This document shows, in pieces, positions 30,254 to 38,884 of a DNA stretch of 64,000 bases (position 1 is its first letter; each line of letters begins with the position of its first letter). The position numbers and the translations under genes are program-made. The stretch is taken from assembly GCF_026262505.1 (NCBI RefSeq), contig NC_067207.1, forward strand, positions 18,010,082-18,074,081, written 5' to 3'. Under the pieces are notes generated by a model, which did not search any database, was not told where the DNA came from, and saw only the letters and a list, made by a program, of their open reading frames with translations. This stretch comes from Trichomonas vaginalis G3. Lineage: Eukaryota; Parabasalia; Trichomonadida; Trichomonadidae.

Positions 30254-30790
30254 ATGGCGATGGCAGATGTGAAGTTAAATTCACCAACTCAAACAAACAG
30301 TCAAAGTGTTGTTGTCAATGTCAAAGAAAGAGATGTTGAAGTGGGGAAACCATACGAAGACGAAGATGGTATAACAATAGTTCCTGTAAAAGAACAACCA
30401 ACATATCCTGAAGTTAGCAGAGACTTAAGTTCTGTTGCAGATATTCGAAACGACTACCAACAACTGAAAGACAAACTTCAAACTCAGGAGAAGATTTGTC
30501 AAGCTTTAAGTATAATGTTAAACTTGGTCGAACACAACCCTGTAAAAGTGAACTCATATGTCATCGCACCTCGTGAAGTTTTGAAAGAACTATTGAAACT
30601 TTTGACAGAGGCAGACGATATAAACATTAAAGAAATAGAACCCGACATTGCTTGCTGTGGTGTTTCATATAATGTCATTGACAAGATATACGTTATGAAA
30701 GGAGGTGAGACGTTGAACTTAAAATATAGTTTCCCAGACGTTATAAAAATATTTGACGACCACAACATTTCATTAAAATTTACTTGCTAA
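30254..30790 (+). CDS. CCG-motif protein (178 aa), Element 2
   Basis: Orthologue of 19414-19950: same length and the same C-terminal core (EIEPDIACCGVSYNVIDKIY). The N-terminal half is disordered with acidic patches, and a coiled-coil (YQQLKDKLQTQEKICQALS) leads into the conserved part. It lies directly before the penton-like gene, with four bases between stop and ATG. It is probably a minor virion protein. It looks whole. Confidence 0.6.
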   Translation: MAMADVKLNSPTQTNSQSVVVNVKERDVEVGKPYEDEDGITIVPVKEQPTYPEVSRDLSSVADIRNDYQQLKDKLQTQEKICQALSIMLNLVEHNPVKVNSYVIAPREVLKELLKLLTEADDINIKEIEPDIACCGVSYNVIDKIYVMKGGETLNLKYSFPDVIKIFDDHNISLKFTC

Positions 30791-30794
30791 GTAA

Positions 30795-31600
30795 ATGGCA
30801 GAAGACATAGTGGTTTATACTATTACGACTAAAAACCCTGAGTCATATAATTCTATAACAACAAACTTACAAAGTCCTCAAGGACGATATTGTAAACTAA
30901 CTTTAAACACGATGACGACTAAAGCCTGTTTGCTCTTTTGACACCAGAAGACTTTGTTGTTGTGAATGGTAAAAAATACTTCTTTGAAGATACTTACTCA
31001 GATATACCACCAACAGGTTTTGTTGACTTATTTAATACTTTAAGGACGGATGTAACATGTGCTGCAACTAGAGCAGGTTTCATTATGTTTGGATGTCCGA
31101 CTGAGTTTACTATAAACGATATGAGCTATAATACAAAACTTATATCTGGTTTTTACTACCAACAGTTTCCTATAACAGGAAAAGGTGTCATACAAGGTCT
31201 ATCCGTTCCATTGACTTTAAGTACACCAATCTTATATATTGTTTCAAACTTAGGTTCAAAGTGCTATTCGAATGTCGACAGAAACTACTATGACCAAAAG
31301 ATACTCATGCGTATAAACAACACTTTCTCTGCTGGTTTGCCTATTGTTCATTCGAATGCAGAGTTTTCAGCTTTAGTAAACTCAAACACTTTAGCAAACA
31401 TAAACTTAACCTTAGTTGACGCAAACTTTGTTCCTGTAAAACTTTTATGTCCTATGTATTTGTCAATGACGGCAGAAAGTTTCGAATTGGAAGATGCAAC
31501 TGGTGAAAGTATTGTACTACAAGAACAACTTCAACAACAAATAGCTCAAGAACAACAAATGCAACAAATGGAACAAATGCAACAACAAAGTCAAGAATAA
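30795..31600 (+). pseudogene. Penton-like minor capsid protein (fossil), Element 2
   Basis: Shares with 18338-19114 the sequence plan described there, including NINLTLVDANFVPVKLLCPM against the D-x-x-G strand segment of Element 1, and adds a Gln/Met-rich tail (QQQIAQEQQMQQMEQMQQQS). Would occupy capsid vertices. It is broken (about one break). Confidence 0.5.
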
Positions 31601-31629
31601 AAAAAATATTTTTTTTTATTTTTATAAAA
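31601..31629 (+). promoter_or_regulatory. Early-type promoter box before the helicase
   Basis: AAAAAATATTTTTTTTTATT directly before the ATG. Equivalent boxes precede 32900, 33526, 41331 (reverse) and the polymerase of Element 1. Confidence 0.5.
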
Positions 31630-32865
31630 ATGTACAGAATAGACGTTTCAGATTTTTATGACTTCCAAGCGTTCAGAAATATGTGTCCATTTAGAGACTA
31701 TAACAAAGCAGTCGAGAATTTGAAACGTTTAGTCATTTATGTTGACTCTGCCCCAGAATGTTATGTCATGAAAGAATGGGATGTTGTCTTTAACAAACCA
31801 AGAGCAACCATAGTTTCAGAACAAGAATGTAGACAGAAACTTAAGAAAATAAAAGTCGTACAAGTTGGTATGAAGATGTTAGATGCTTGGGATATCTTAT
31901 TGTCAAAGTTAGAAGATTTTTCAGTTCGTGGTATAAAGTTCTATACACCATCTCCAAACTTCTATTCTATCTTCACTGGATATAAATACGAACAAGTAGA
32001 ATGGAAAGAAAATGTTATAGAAGCTTGGTTAGACCATGTCAAAGAAATTATATGCAATGGAAACGAAAGAGTCTATGAGTATATCTTATGTTGGTTTGCA
32101 AACATCTTACAACATCCAAGTGCTAAAAATGAAACTGCTCTCATTATAATTGGAAAACAAGGAACTGGTAAGAACACTTTCTTTACAGATATCTTATGCA
32201 AACTGTTAGAGGGCTATTCGAACCCTAATATGACAAACTTAGAAAACATCTGTGGCAAGTTTAACTCCTCAATAGAGAATATGAAACTTATAGTATGTAA
32301 CGAACTTCAAAGTATAGATACAACAAAGGTTTTAAACTCAGATGCTTTGAAGAGTCTTATAACAGACAAAGTTGGAGTTGTTGAAAGAAAATATAAAGAC
32401 CAAAGAGTTTGTGAAAATGTTGCAAATTTCATCATGGTTTCAAACAATGTTGTTCCGATGAAGTTAGAAAGTTCTGACAGAAGATATGTAGTTGTCAGAA
32501 CGTCAGATTCTCATATGCAAGATACAGAATATTTTGACGACTTAGCAGAAACTTTGACACCTAACTTTTACAACCACTTGTTCTCATATTTCATGACATT
32601 AGATATTTCAAAGTTCAATCCAAGACAAATTCCACATACCGAAGAGAGACAAACGTTGTTAGAAGCAAACAAGAGTGTATATGAACTGTTTATAGATGAG
32701 ACTAACTTTGAGTGTTTAGATGAAAGGTCATTGTACGATGAATATAAACAATATTGTCAAGAGTATGGTTATATGGCAGCTTCTAAACGTACATTCTTGG
32801 CAAATGTCAAAAATCTTTTAGATGTTCAGAACGGCGTATATACAAAGAAAAATTTTTCTGAGTAA
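31630..32865 (+). CDS. Superfamily 3 helicase (411 aa)
   Basis: Walker A is GKQGTGKNTFF (about residue 180), followed by the Walker B region LIVCNELQS (about 220) and the SF3 motif C area ending FIMVSNN (about 275), then RRYVVVRTS, the typical D5/virus SF3 order. The N-terminal 170 residues contain FYTPSPNFYSIFTGY, similar to the segment that leads into D5-type helicases. No primase motif was seen. It would unwind DNA for element replication. Element 1 has no counterpart. It looks whole. Confidence 0.85.
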   Translation: MYRIDVSDFYDFQAFRNMCPFRDYNKAVENLKRLVIYVDSAPECYVMKEWDVVFNKPRATIVSEQECRQKLKKIKVVQVGMKMLDAWDILLSKLEDFSVRGIKFYTPSPNFYSIFTGYKYEQVEWKENVIEAWLDHVKEIICNGNERVYEYILCWFANILQHPSAKNETALIIIGKQGTGKNTFFTDILCKLLEGYSNPNMTNLENICGKFNSSIENMKLIVCNELQSIDTTKVLNSDALKSLITDKVGVVERKYKDQRVCENVANFIMVSNNVVPMKLESSDRRYVVVRTSDSHMQDTEYFDDLAETLTPNFYNHLFSYFMTLDISKFNPRQIPHTEERQTLLEANKSVYELFIDETNFECLDERSLYDEYKQYCQEYGYMAASKRTFLANVKNLLDVQNGVYTKKNFSE

Positions 32866-32899
32866 ATTTTAAAAAAAATATTTTTTTATTTTATTTGAA

Positions 32900-33484
32900 A
32901 TGTACGCTGAGTTTGTTGGAGAAGACCGTTGGGAAACTTGTTTGTTAGATGAGAAATATGAAATTCACTGTTGTGAGTCATTTGAAGTCAGAAACAAAAA
33001 GACAAAAAGAGTTTTAAGCGGATGGGAGGGAAATAAAGGATATGCTATTATGAGGATGAGTGGGAAACGCTATTTTAAACATGTTGTCATTGCAACTCAT
33101 TTTATACCGAACCCTAACAATTTACCTTTTGTAGACCATATAAACCGTATAAGAAACGACAATAGACTTGAGAACTTACGTTGGGTTACTCGTTCTGAAA
33201 ACAATAAGAACAGAGGCAAATTTGGAGATATAGTATTCGAATTTGTCGACGAACTAGAAGATGAAGCAATTGAAATTACAGACTATGGCGAGCATACGTT
33301 TGAGTTTTACTACTATAGCGAAGAACAAGACTCTTTCTACTTTTATACCGGCGTAAACTATAGGAAATTACAAGTATATTTTACTAAGGCGGGCTATGCT
33401 CATGTAAACGCTAGAGATACAGATGGAAAATACGTTCAAATACTTCTTAACAAATTCAAGAAGCTATATGGCATACCATTTTAA
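32900..33484 (+). CDS. HNH endonuclease, copy 1 (194 aa)
   Basis: HNH core is FVDHINRIRNDNRLENLRW (about residues 74-92), preceded by a NUMOD4-like start (VGEDRWETCLLDEKYEIHC). The C-terminal half (HTFEFYYY ... KLYGIPF) resembles the 94-aa terminal-repeat protein of Element 1 and probably binds DNA. Such enzymes nick or cut DNA and often spread themselves. A copy about 89% identical lies in the opposite direction at 40747. It looks whole. Confidence 0.85.
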   Translation: MYAEFVGEDRWETCLLDEKYEIHCCESFEVRNKKTKRVLSGWEGNKGYAIMRMSGKRYFKHVVIATHFIPNPNNLPFVDHINRIRNDNRLENLRWVTRSENNKNRGKFGDIVFEFVDELEDEAIEITDYGEHTFEFYYYSEEQDSFYFYTGVNYRKLQVYFTKAGYAHVNARDTDGKYVQILLNKFKKLYGIPF

Positions 33485-33525
33485 AACGTTTTTTAAAAAA
33501 AATATTTTTTTATCCGATAGAAAAG

Positions 33526-33945
33526 ATGACGAAATATATTTCAGTAAATAAGTACATGACAGAAGTCAAAGAAGAACTAGACCCATTCGCTTATTTGAAT
33601 GTTTACTTCTACCATTTTGAAAAGTCTTCATTCAGCAAAGTTTGGAACATCGAACCGGTTAAGTTTGCTGTTGTGACTAAAAATGGTGCGAAATTTGAAG
33701 ACTTAGACATAGAAGGTTTGTTAGCAGTCAAAGAAAATTTTGACAGAAAGTTCTCAAAACTCGAAGAAGGTAAAGCATACAAACTTGTTATACCTTATGA
33801 ACCAAAGAAAGCAGACGACTATGAATATTATGAGTCTAAGATAGTTGAAGTTCAAGGTAAATTGGGTAAAAAGATTTTAGAGTCTAAGCCAGTGTTTGCT
33901 CCTAAAGAGGAAGAGAACATTGACATTGACCCAGAAATGTTCTAA
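33526..33945 (+). CDS. Acidic-tailed protein (139 aa), Element 2
   Basis: Mixed beta-type sequence (LNVYFYHFEKSSFSKVWNIE, KAYKLVIPYEPKK) with an acidic end ENIDIDPEMF like the EEIDPEAI end of 9648-10121. Early-type box upstream. Possible single-strand DNA-binding or recombination accessory protein, by position beside the helicase and by the tail. It looks whole. Confidence 0.5.
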   Translation: MTKYISVNKYMTEVKEELDPFAYLNVYFYHFEKSSFSKVWNIEPVKFAVVTKNGAKFEDLDIEGLLAVKENFDRKFSKLEEGKAYKLVIPYEPKKADDYEYYESKIVEVQGKLGKKILESKPVFAPKEEENIDIDPEMF

Positions 33946-33961
33946 AAATAAAATTTTATTT

Positions 33962-34432
33962 TTACATGTCATATCTCCCCTTCTCTGGAACTGGTTCAGG
34001 TTCTTTCTTCTCTTCTTCTACTTTCTTTTCTTCTACTTTCTTTTCCTTCTTTTCTCTCTTCTTCTTCTTCTCTGGTGGAGTTATGTCAAATTTGGCGCAA
34101 CCATATTTATGTAAAAGTTCTTTGTCCTTTAATAGCTCATCTATTCTGTTTTCTATTTCATCTTCAAGAACAGCGCATGTGTCTTCTTTGCATTCTAAGA
34201 ACTTTTGTTGGACTTCATCTTTCCAATCGGCGTCATCTCTGTCAACAAGTCTGTCATTGACAAATTTTAAGACTGCTCTTTGTAATGTTTTATGGTTCTT
34301 GTCATATTCCCAGAAACAGAACTTTAGAACAAATTCACCTTTCTTGTTTACACTATGTAAGATTTTATGGTCGACAGAAGTTTTAGAGTCAAAAAGCTTG
34401 TCTCGAATATAGATAGCGAAATCACTAGACAT
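33962..34432 (-). CDS. Lys/Glu-tailed protein (156 aa)
   Basis: A helical N-terminal 115 residues (YIRDKLFDSKTSVDHKILHS ... LLHKYGCAKFDITPP) is followed by a KKKKREKKEKKVEEKK tail. Leader AAATTTTTATCTTTTAGAAA contains the late-type box. No family recognised. Convergent with 33526 (17 bp apart) and divergent from the ATPase gene. It looks whole. Confidence 0.5.
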   Translation of the reverse strand: MSSDFAIYIRDKLFDSKTSVDHKILHSVNKKGEFVLKFCFWEYDKNHKTLQRAVLKFVNDRLVDRDDADWKDEVQQKFLECKEDTCAVLEDEIENRIDELLKDKELLHKYGCAKFDITPPEKKKKREKKEKKVEEKKVEEEKKEPEPVPEKGRYDM

Positions 34433-34468
34433 TTTCTAAAAGATAAAAATTTTAATTTTTCTAAAAAT

Positions 34469-35344
34469 ATGTTAGAAAAAAAGTTTGCTGACATTGACAA
34501 GAAATTTGAGAATGTTTTGAAGAAGAACAAGAGGAAGTTAGAAAATGCTCAGATAAAACCTATACATGACAAGTTCTTATTTGCTCAGAATGGTATAACA
34601 GGTCTAATTGCACCACCTGGGTCGGGTAAGACTTTCACTTATCTTAAAATGGCTGCACAACAACAAGAACTAGATGAGAAGAACCCATTCTATGAGTTAG
34701 TTGTCATTTGTAGTACTTCTGGTCAATTTGACCAAACCGTAAATTCGTTCAAAGATATTATAAAAAAGTCTAAGTTAGTATGCATAAAGGATACTGAGTT
34801 GTTAGATTGGATAAAGAAGTACCAAAGAAGAGTTTTGAAGTATAATGCTATAAATGAGTATATAAATTCGAAGTTTAAAGACCCAAATGAGGAAATGCAG
34901 AGAATATTAGAGAAGAAACACTTCAGAAACAAACAGAAAGAGATAGAATACATTTCGAAGAAATTGCAATCTTACGATTGGAGGACATACCCTCATAGGT
35001 GTCTTCTTATCTTAGATGACTTTGCTTCTCATCCTTTGCTTAAGAATAGAGAACAAGATATGTGTCGAATTCTTAAGAAGCTCAGACACTTTAACATCTC
35101 AGTTGTCATTTGTGTACAGACAGCAAAGAGTTTAAGTAAGGATGTTAAAAGAATACTTACTGACATTGTACTTTTCCCCGGATTGTCCGAAGACGATTTC
35201 ATGGAACTTATGAAAGAGTCCATGGCAGGTAAGTTTGACAGACATGAACTCTGGGAGAAGTACAAAGTCATACAAGACCCTCATACTTCTTTCAGAATTC
35301 ACATCTACGCGAACAAAGTTCAAATTGTAAAAAGTCAAGCTTGA
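34469..35344 (+). CDS. A32-like DNA packaging ATPase (291 aa), Element 2
   Basis: Start chosen at 34469 (MLEKKFADIDKKFE), which gives the length of the Element 1 protein and follows TTTTTCTAAAAAT. Walker A APPGSGKTF at about residue 48, Walker B CLLILDDFAS at about 180, and VVICVQTAKS beyond it. Packages DNA into capsids. The gene's last 20 bp and the bases after it recur at 35759. It looks whole. Confidence 0.8.
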   Translation: MLEKKFADIDKKFENVLKKNKRKLENAQIKPIHDKFLFAQNGITGLIAPPGSGKTFTYLKMAAQQQELDEKNPFYELVVICSTSGQFDQTVNSFKDIIKKSKLVCIKDTELLDWIKKYQRRVLKYNAINEYINSKFKDPNEEMQRILEKKHFRNKQKEIEYISKKLQSYDWRTYPHRCLLILDDFASHPLLKNREQDMCRILKKLRHFNISVVICVQTAKSLSKDVKRILTDIVLFPGLSEDDFMELMKESMAGKFDRHELWEKYKVIQDPHTSFRIHIYANKVQIVKSQA

Positions 35345-35783
35345 AAAATAAAGAGTGCATCTACCCTACTTGTGGTGCTGGGGCTGTCGGTTCTTCTGGC
35401 TTTGGAAGGCATTCAGGAAGAGGAACGTCAGTCATCCGTTTGTGTCCTGTCGGATGGAAGAACTTTTTCTGTCGGATGGAAGAACTTTTTCTGTCGGAAG
35501 GAAAAACTTTTTCTGTCGGAAGGAAAAATTTTTTCTGTCGTTCGACCAAAAAGTTCTCAATTTTCGAAAATTTGAATGGTTTACGGACGAACAACAGGAA
35601 ATTTTTTTCCAGTTGTCGGGAAATTTTTTTCCAGTTGTCGGGAAATTTTTTTCTTGTCTGAAGGAAGAACTTGGAATGTCGGAAGGAAGGACTCGGAATG
35701 CCAGAAGGATTTGACGAGACAATTTACTTTATAGAGCTACCTGAGCCATCTTTGGTGTCAAGCTTGAAAAATAAATGGTTCAT
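35345..35783. repeat. Minisatellite patch between direct repeats
   Basis: A 40-bp direct repeat (35337-35376 and 35759-35799; TCAAGCTTGAAAAATAAA, then CATCTACCCTACTTG) encloses about 380 bp of short tandem repeats: GTCGGA(T/A)GGAAGAACTTTTTCT type units (35449-35540), CCAGTTGTCGGGAAATTTTT units (35595-35660) and GGAAGGAAGAACTTGGAATG-like units. No gene. It lies exactly at the edge of the shared KilA-N block. Confidence 0.75.
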
Positions 35784-36641
35784 CTACCCTACTTGTTTGA
35801 AGTTGTCAAAATACTCTGTTATTTTTTCCTTTAACAATGGCAAATCTTCTTTGAAGGTAAGTATTGTACAACCTTTCATATCATAGTGTGTTTGAGGTAA
35901 CGTATCTTGAACTATTTGTTTCACATCTTCATTCGGTGTCATTGAAATCGGTAAGTTTTCGCGATAGAACCAATTTCTGTCAGATTTGTAAATCTTAGCA
36001 AGGTCGTAAAAGCTTTTGTTGTTTCTTCTGACTAAATGCAACATAACCATATCTTTATCTTCTTCATTTTCCATCTCTTCAGTATAAATCATATACTTAT
36101 AGTTCTTTTCCTTTCCTTTTGGTACCGAACGTGGTATTCTTTTCTGAATGCTTTTGTCTTTTGCTTCAAGCTTGTTCTCTAGCTCTTCACGTTCTTGTCT
36201 ATGAATTTCGTCAAGAAGTTTACAAACATACCAAGCATAACGAGGCGAAGCCCACATTGCAACAGCATTTACAAGAAGTCTATGTACATACCAGCCTCTC
36301 AAACCATTTGGCAAATTTTCACGATTTTCATGAGTTTTAGGCGAGTAAGATTTTTTACTTACTCGCTGTTCTTCACTGTTTTCAGAAAAAAGTATGTCTC
36401 GCTGTGCTTCGCTCAAAAATTCTTGTGTGCTTTGGTTCCTAAACCAGTCTTGTGGTTTCTTGGTATCTGGTGCAAAACATGCTGTCAAAATACTTTGCAT
36501 TTGGTACATATCGTCTTTGACCGAACGAATGAGACGGAGTTGTTTGTTAAACTGAACCCACTCATATTCTTCATTTATAGCTTCATGGACTATAACTGTT
36601 GTTGTGTTCTCGGTTGTTGACATATCTGTCTTTACATACAA
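35784..36641 (-). CDS. KilA-N domain protein 1, Element 2 copy
   Basis: Near-identical to 10234-11061 across the KilA-N core (GWYVHRLLVNAVAMWASPRY), coiled-coil and C-terminal domain (KRIPRSVPKGKEKNYKYMIY). The MSTTENTTTVIVHEA start at 36620 corresponds to the Element 1 start; an in-frame ATG also exists at 36641. Just before the KilA-N core the two copies differ: here 36341-36366 forms GCGAGTAAG / CTTACTCGC with an 8-nt loop, coding VSKKSYS. It looks whole. Confidence 0.75.
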   Translation of the reverse strand: MYVKTDMSTTENTTTVIVHEAINEEYEWVQFNKQLRLIRSVKDDMYQMQSILTACFAPDTKKPQDWFRNQSTQEFLSEAQRDILFSENSEEQRVSKKSYSPKTHENRENLPNGLRGWYVHRLLVNAVAMWASPRYAWYVCKLLDEIHRQEREELENKLEAKDKSIQKRIPRSVPKGKEKNYKYMIYTEEMENEEDKDMVMLHLVRRNNKSFYDLAKIYKSDRNWFYRENLPISMTPNEDVKQIVQDTLPQTHYDMKGCTILTFKEDLPLLKEKITEYFDNFKQVG

Positions 36642-36704
36642 AATAAAAAAATAAAAAAAATAAAATTAACTTTATTTTTTCTATCTTAAGGAAATTCACG
36701 ATTT

Positions 36705-37075
36705 TCATCGTAAATGTTTTGTCAAGACTTCTTCGTAAATGTTTTGTCACCTCTTGAATTTTCATGATTTCATCGTATATGTTTTGTCAAGACTTCTTCG
36801 TAAATGTTTTGTCAAGACTTCTTCGTACATGTTTTGTCACCTCTTGAATTTTCATGATTTCATCGTAAATGTTTTGTCAAGACTTCTTCGTAAATGTTTT
36901 GTCATGATTTCATCGTAAATGTTTTGTCATGATTTCATCGTATATGTTTTGTCAAGACTTCTTCGTATATGTTTTGTCATGATTTCATCGTATATGTTTT
37001 GTCATGATTTCATCGTATATGTTTTGTCATGATTTCATCGTATATGTTTTGTCAAAACTTCTTCTTCGTAATGAG
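36705..37075. repeat. 25-bp repeat array, left of the CxxC gene (part 1)
   Basis: About 14 units of the TTTTGTCA...CGTAAATG type, some spelled CGTATATG, with two breaks reading CACCTCTTGAATTTTCATG. Confidence 0.8.
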
Positions 37076-37082
37076 CGTAAAT

Positions 37083-37136
37083 GACCAAAAAATAATGTTT
37101 AGGGTAGATGGGTAGATCTACCCTCTTTTCTACCCT
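37083..37136. promoter_or_regulatory. Palindromic gene-end motif, Element 2 version
   Basis: TTTAGGGTAGAT, GGGTAGATCTACCC, TTTTCTACCC. Same layout as the GGTGA...TCACC motif of Element 1 with a different core word. Further copies are at 37490-37540, 38650-38700 and 38808-38860. Confidence 0.6.
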
Positions 37137-37139
37137 CAT

Positions 37140-37540
37140 GAATTTTCATGATTTCTTCGTAAATGTTTTGTCATGATTTCATCGTAAATGTTTTGTCATG
37201 ATTTCATCGTAAATGTTTTGTCATGATTTCATCGTAAATGTTTTGTCATGATTTCATCGTAAATGTTTTGTCATGATTTCATCGTAAATGTTTTGTCATG
37301 ATTTCATCGTATATGTTTTGTCAAGACTTCTTCGTATATGTTTTGTCAAGACTTCTTCGTATATGTTTTGTCAAGACTTCTTCGTATATGTTTTGTCAAG
37401 ACTTCTTCGTATATGTTTTGTCAAGACTTCTTCGTATATGTTTTGTCAAGACTTCTTCGTAATGAGCGTAAATGACCAAAAAATATATTTTAGGGTAGAA
37501 GGTTAGATCTAACCTGTCTTCTACCCTCTTTTCTACCCCA
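37140..37540. repeat. 25-bp repeat array (part 2) and inverted flank of the CxxC gene, Element 2
   Basis: About 13 further units, then TAAATGACCAAAAAATATATT and the palindrome GGTTAGATCTAACC with CTACCC boxes. It mirrors 38640-38870 on the other side of the 304-aa gene. Confidence 0.75.
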
Positions 37541-37546
37541 GTTATT

Positions 37547-38461
37547 TTATAAGCGTTTTACATGGTAAACATTGTGAATTCGTGAAATTCTAAACAATTT
37601 TGTGGCTTCGATTTCTTCACGAAGGATATCGAATGTTTTCACAATGCCGAAAGTTTCTTTATATTTCTTCTTGACATCTGAAAGAAGGAAATCGTCAGCT
37701 GTTGGATAGTTTTTGTTTAGAAATGTCAACATGTCCATTTTATCTTCTGCTGGTTTCTCTACTTCTTTCTTTAAGTCAGCATAGTCGTTTCTCATACGTT
37801 CTATCTCTTTGACGGAGTAGTTATATTTCCTCATTGCTGCTTTACATTTAGAACATTGTGGGTTCATTTTTGCGTTATATTCTGAAACCTTACCTGCTAG
37901 TATGACTAAGGCGTCAATTGCTCTCTTTAACTCAAAAGTTGCGGGTTTTATCTGTTCATTCCATATCTTACCTCTTCTATCTTTATCTCTTATCTGCCAT
38001 ACACATTCAGCAACTAACGAAACAAAGTTGTCGTAGGTCTTAAACTCCCCAGATTTGTATATGTCAGAGATGTTCTTATATACCATATCGCAATCTTTGT
38101 CCATGACTTTATGGTTGCAATGAAATCCAAGAAACTCATAGTTAACCTTTCGTATGAACTTCTTTATTTCTACTGAGTCAGTCAGTCTGACTTCAATTTC
38201 ATCGAATTCTGGAATAGTAAGCTTTTGTTGTTGGATTTCAGGCAATTTGGGTAAATGGTCAATAATATCCTGCATTTCATAAAGATACTGTTCATTTGTT
38301 TCATCTTTCGCACTACAGTCTAAATTACTTGTTAAAAGTTCCTGCTTTATCTTCTGGATTTCTGTTTCGAAAGTATATGAAGAAGGAATGAAGCTTTTCA
38401 TCTCTACTAACATTGACGTAGGATTCATGACTAAAGAGTTTGGTGCTGTTGTTGCTAACAT
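37547..38461 (-). CDS. CxxC protein of the shared block (304 aa), Element 2
   Basis: Roughly 90% identical to 11987-12952 apart from a shorter N-terminus (MLATTAPNSLVMNP) that lacks the hairpin-coded stretch. Same CSKC pair and CNHK segment. Enclosed by inverted flanks. Function unknown. It looks whole. Confidence 0.65.
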   Translation of the reverse strand: MLATTAPNSLVMNPTSMLVEMKSFIPSSYTFETEIQKIKQELLTSNLDCSAKDETNEQYLYEMQDIIDHLPKLPEIQQQKLTIPEFDEIEVRLTDSVEIKKFIRKVNYEFLGFHCNHKVMDKDCDMVYKNISDIYKSGEFKTYDNFVSLVAECVWQIRDKDRRGKIWNEQIKPATFELKRAIDALVILAGKVSEYNAKMNPQCSKCKAAMRKYNYSVKEIERMRNDYADLKKEVEKPAEDKMDMLTFLNKNYPTADDFLLSDVKKKYKETFGIVKTFDILREEIEATKLFRISRIHNVYHVKRL

Positions 38462-38529
38462 GTTCTTACAATAAAAATAAAAAATATTTTTTTAAAAAAA
38501 CTAACTTTATTTTTTATTTCGGGAAAACT

Positions 38530-38870
38530 CATGAGGTTAGAAAACATGTACGAAGAAGTCTTGACAAAACATTTACGATGAAATCATGACAAAACATTTA
38601 CGATGAAATTCATGACAAAACATTTACGATGAAATCATGAAAATTCAAGAGGGTAGAAAAGAGGGTAGAAGACAGGTTAGATCTAACCATCTACCCTAAA
38701 ATATATTTTTGGGTCATTTACACTCATTACGATGAAATTCATGACAAAACATTTATGAAGAAGTCTTGACAAAACATTTACGAAGAAGTCATGAAAATTC
38801 AAGAGGGTAGAAAAGAGGGTAGAAGACAGGTTAGATCTAACCATCTACCCTAAAATATATTTTTGTCGAA
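38530..38870. repeat. Right inverted flank of the CxxC gene, Element 2
   Basis: Reverse-oriented 25-bp units (CATTTACGATGAAATCATGA type) alternate with two copies of GGGTAGAAAAGAGGGTAGAA and the palindrome GGTTAGATCTAACC. Confidence 0.75.
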
Positions 38871-38884
38871 AAAAAATGGTTCAT

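Noticed and set aside
33966-34412. 148-aa Ser/Phe-rich frame on the plus strand
   Set aside because: It is the antisense of the Lys/Glu-tailed 156-aa gene, which has a proper leader.
35341-35886. Overlapping frames rich in Phe, Cys and Gly on both strands
   Set aside because: They come from the minisatellite repeats at the block edge.
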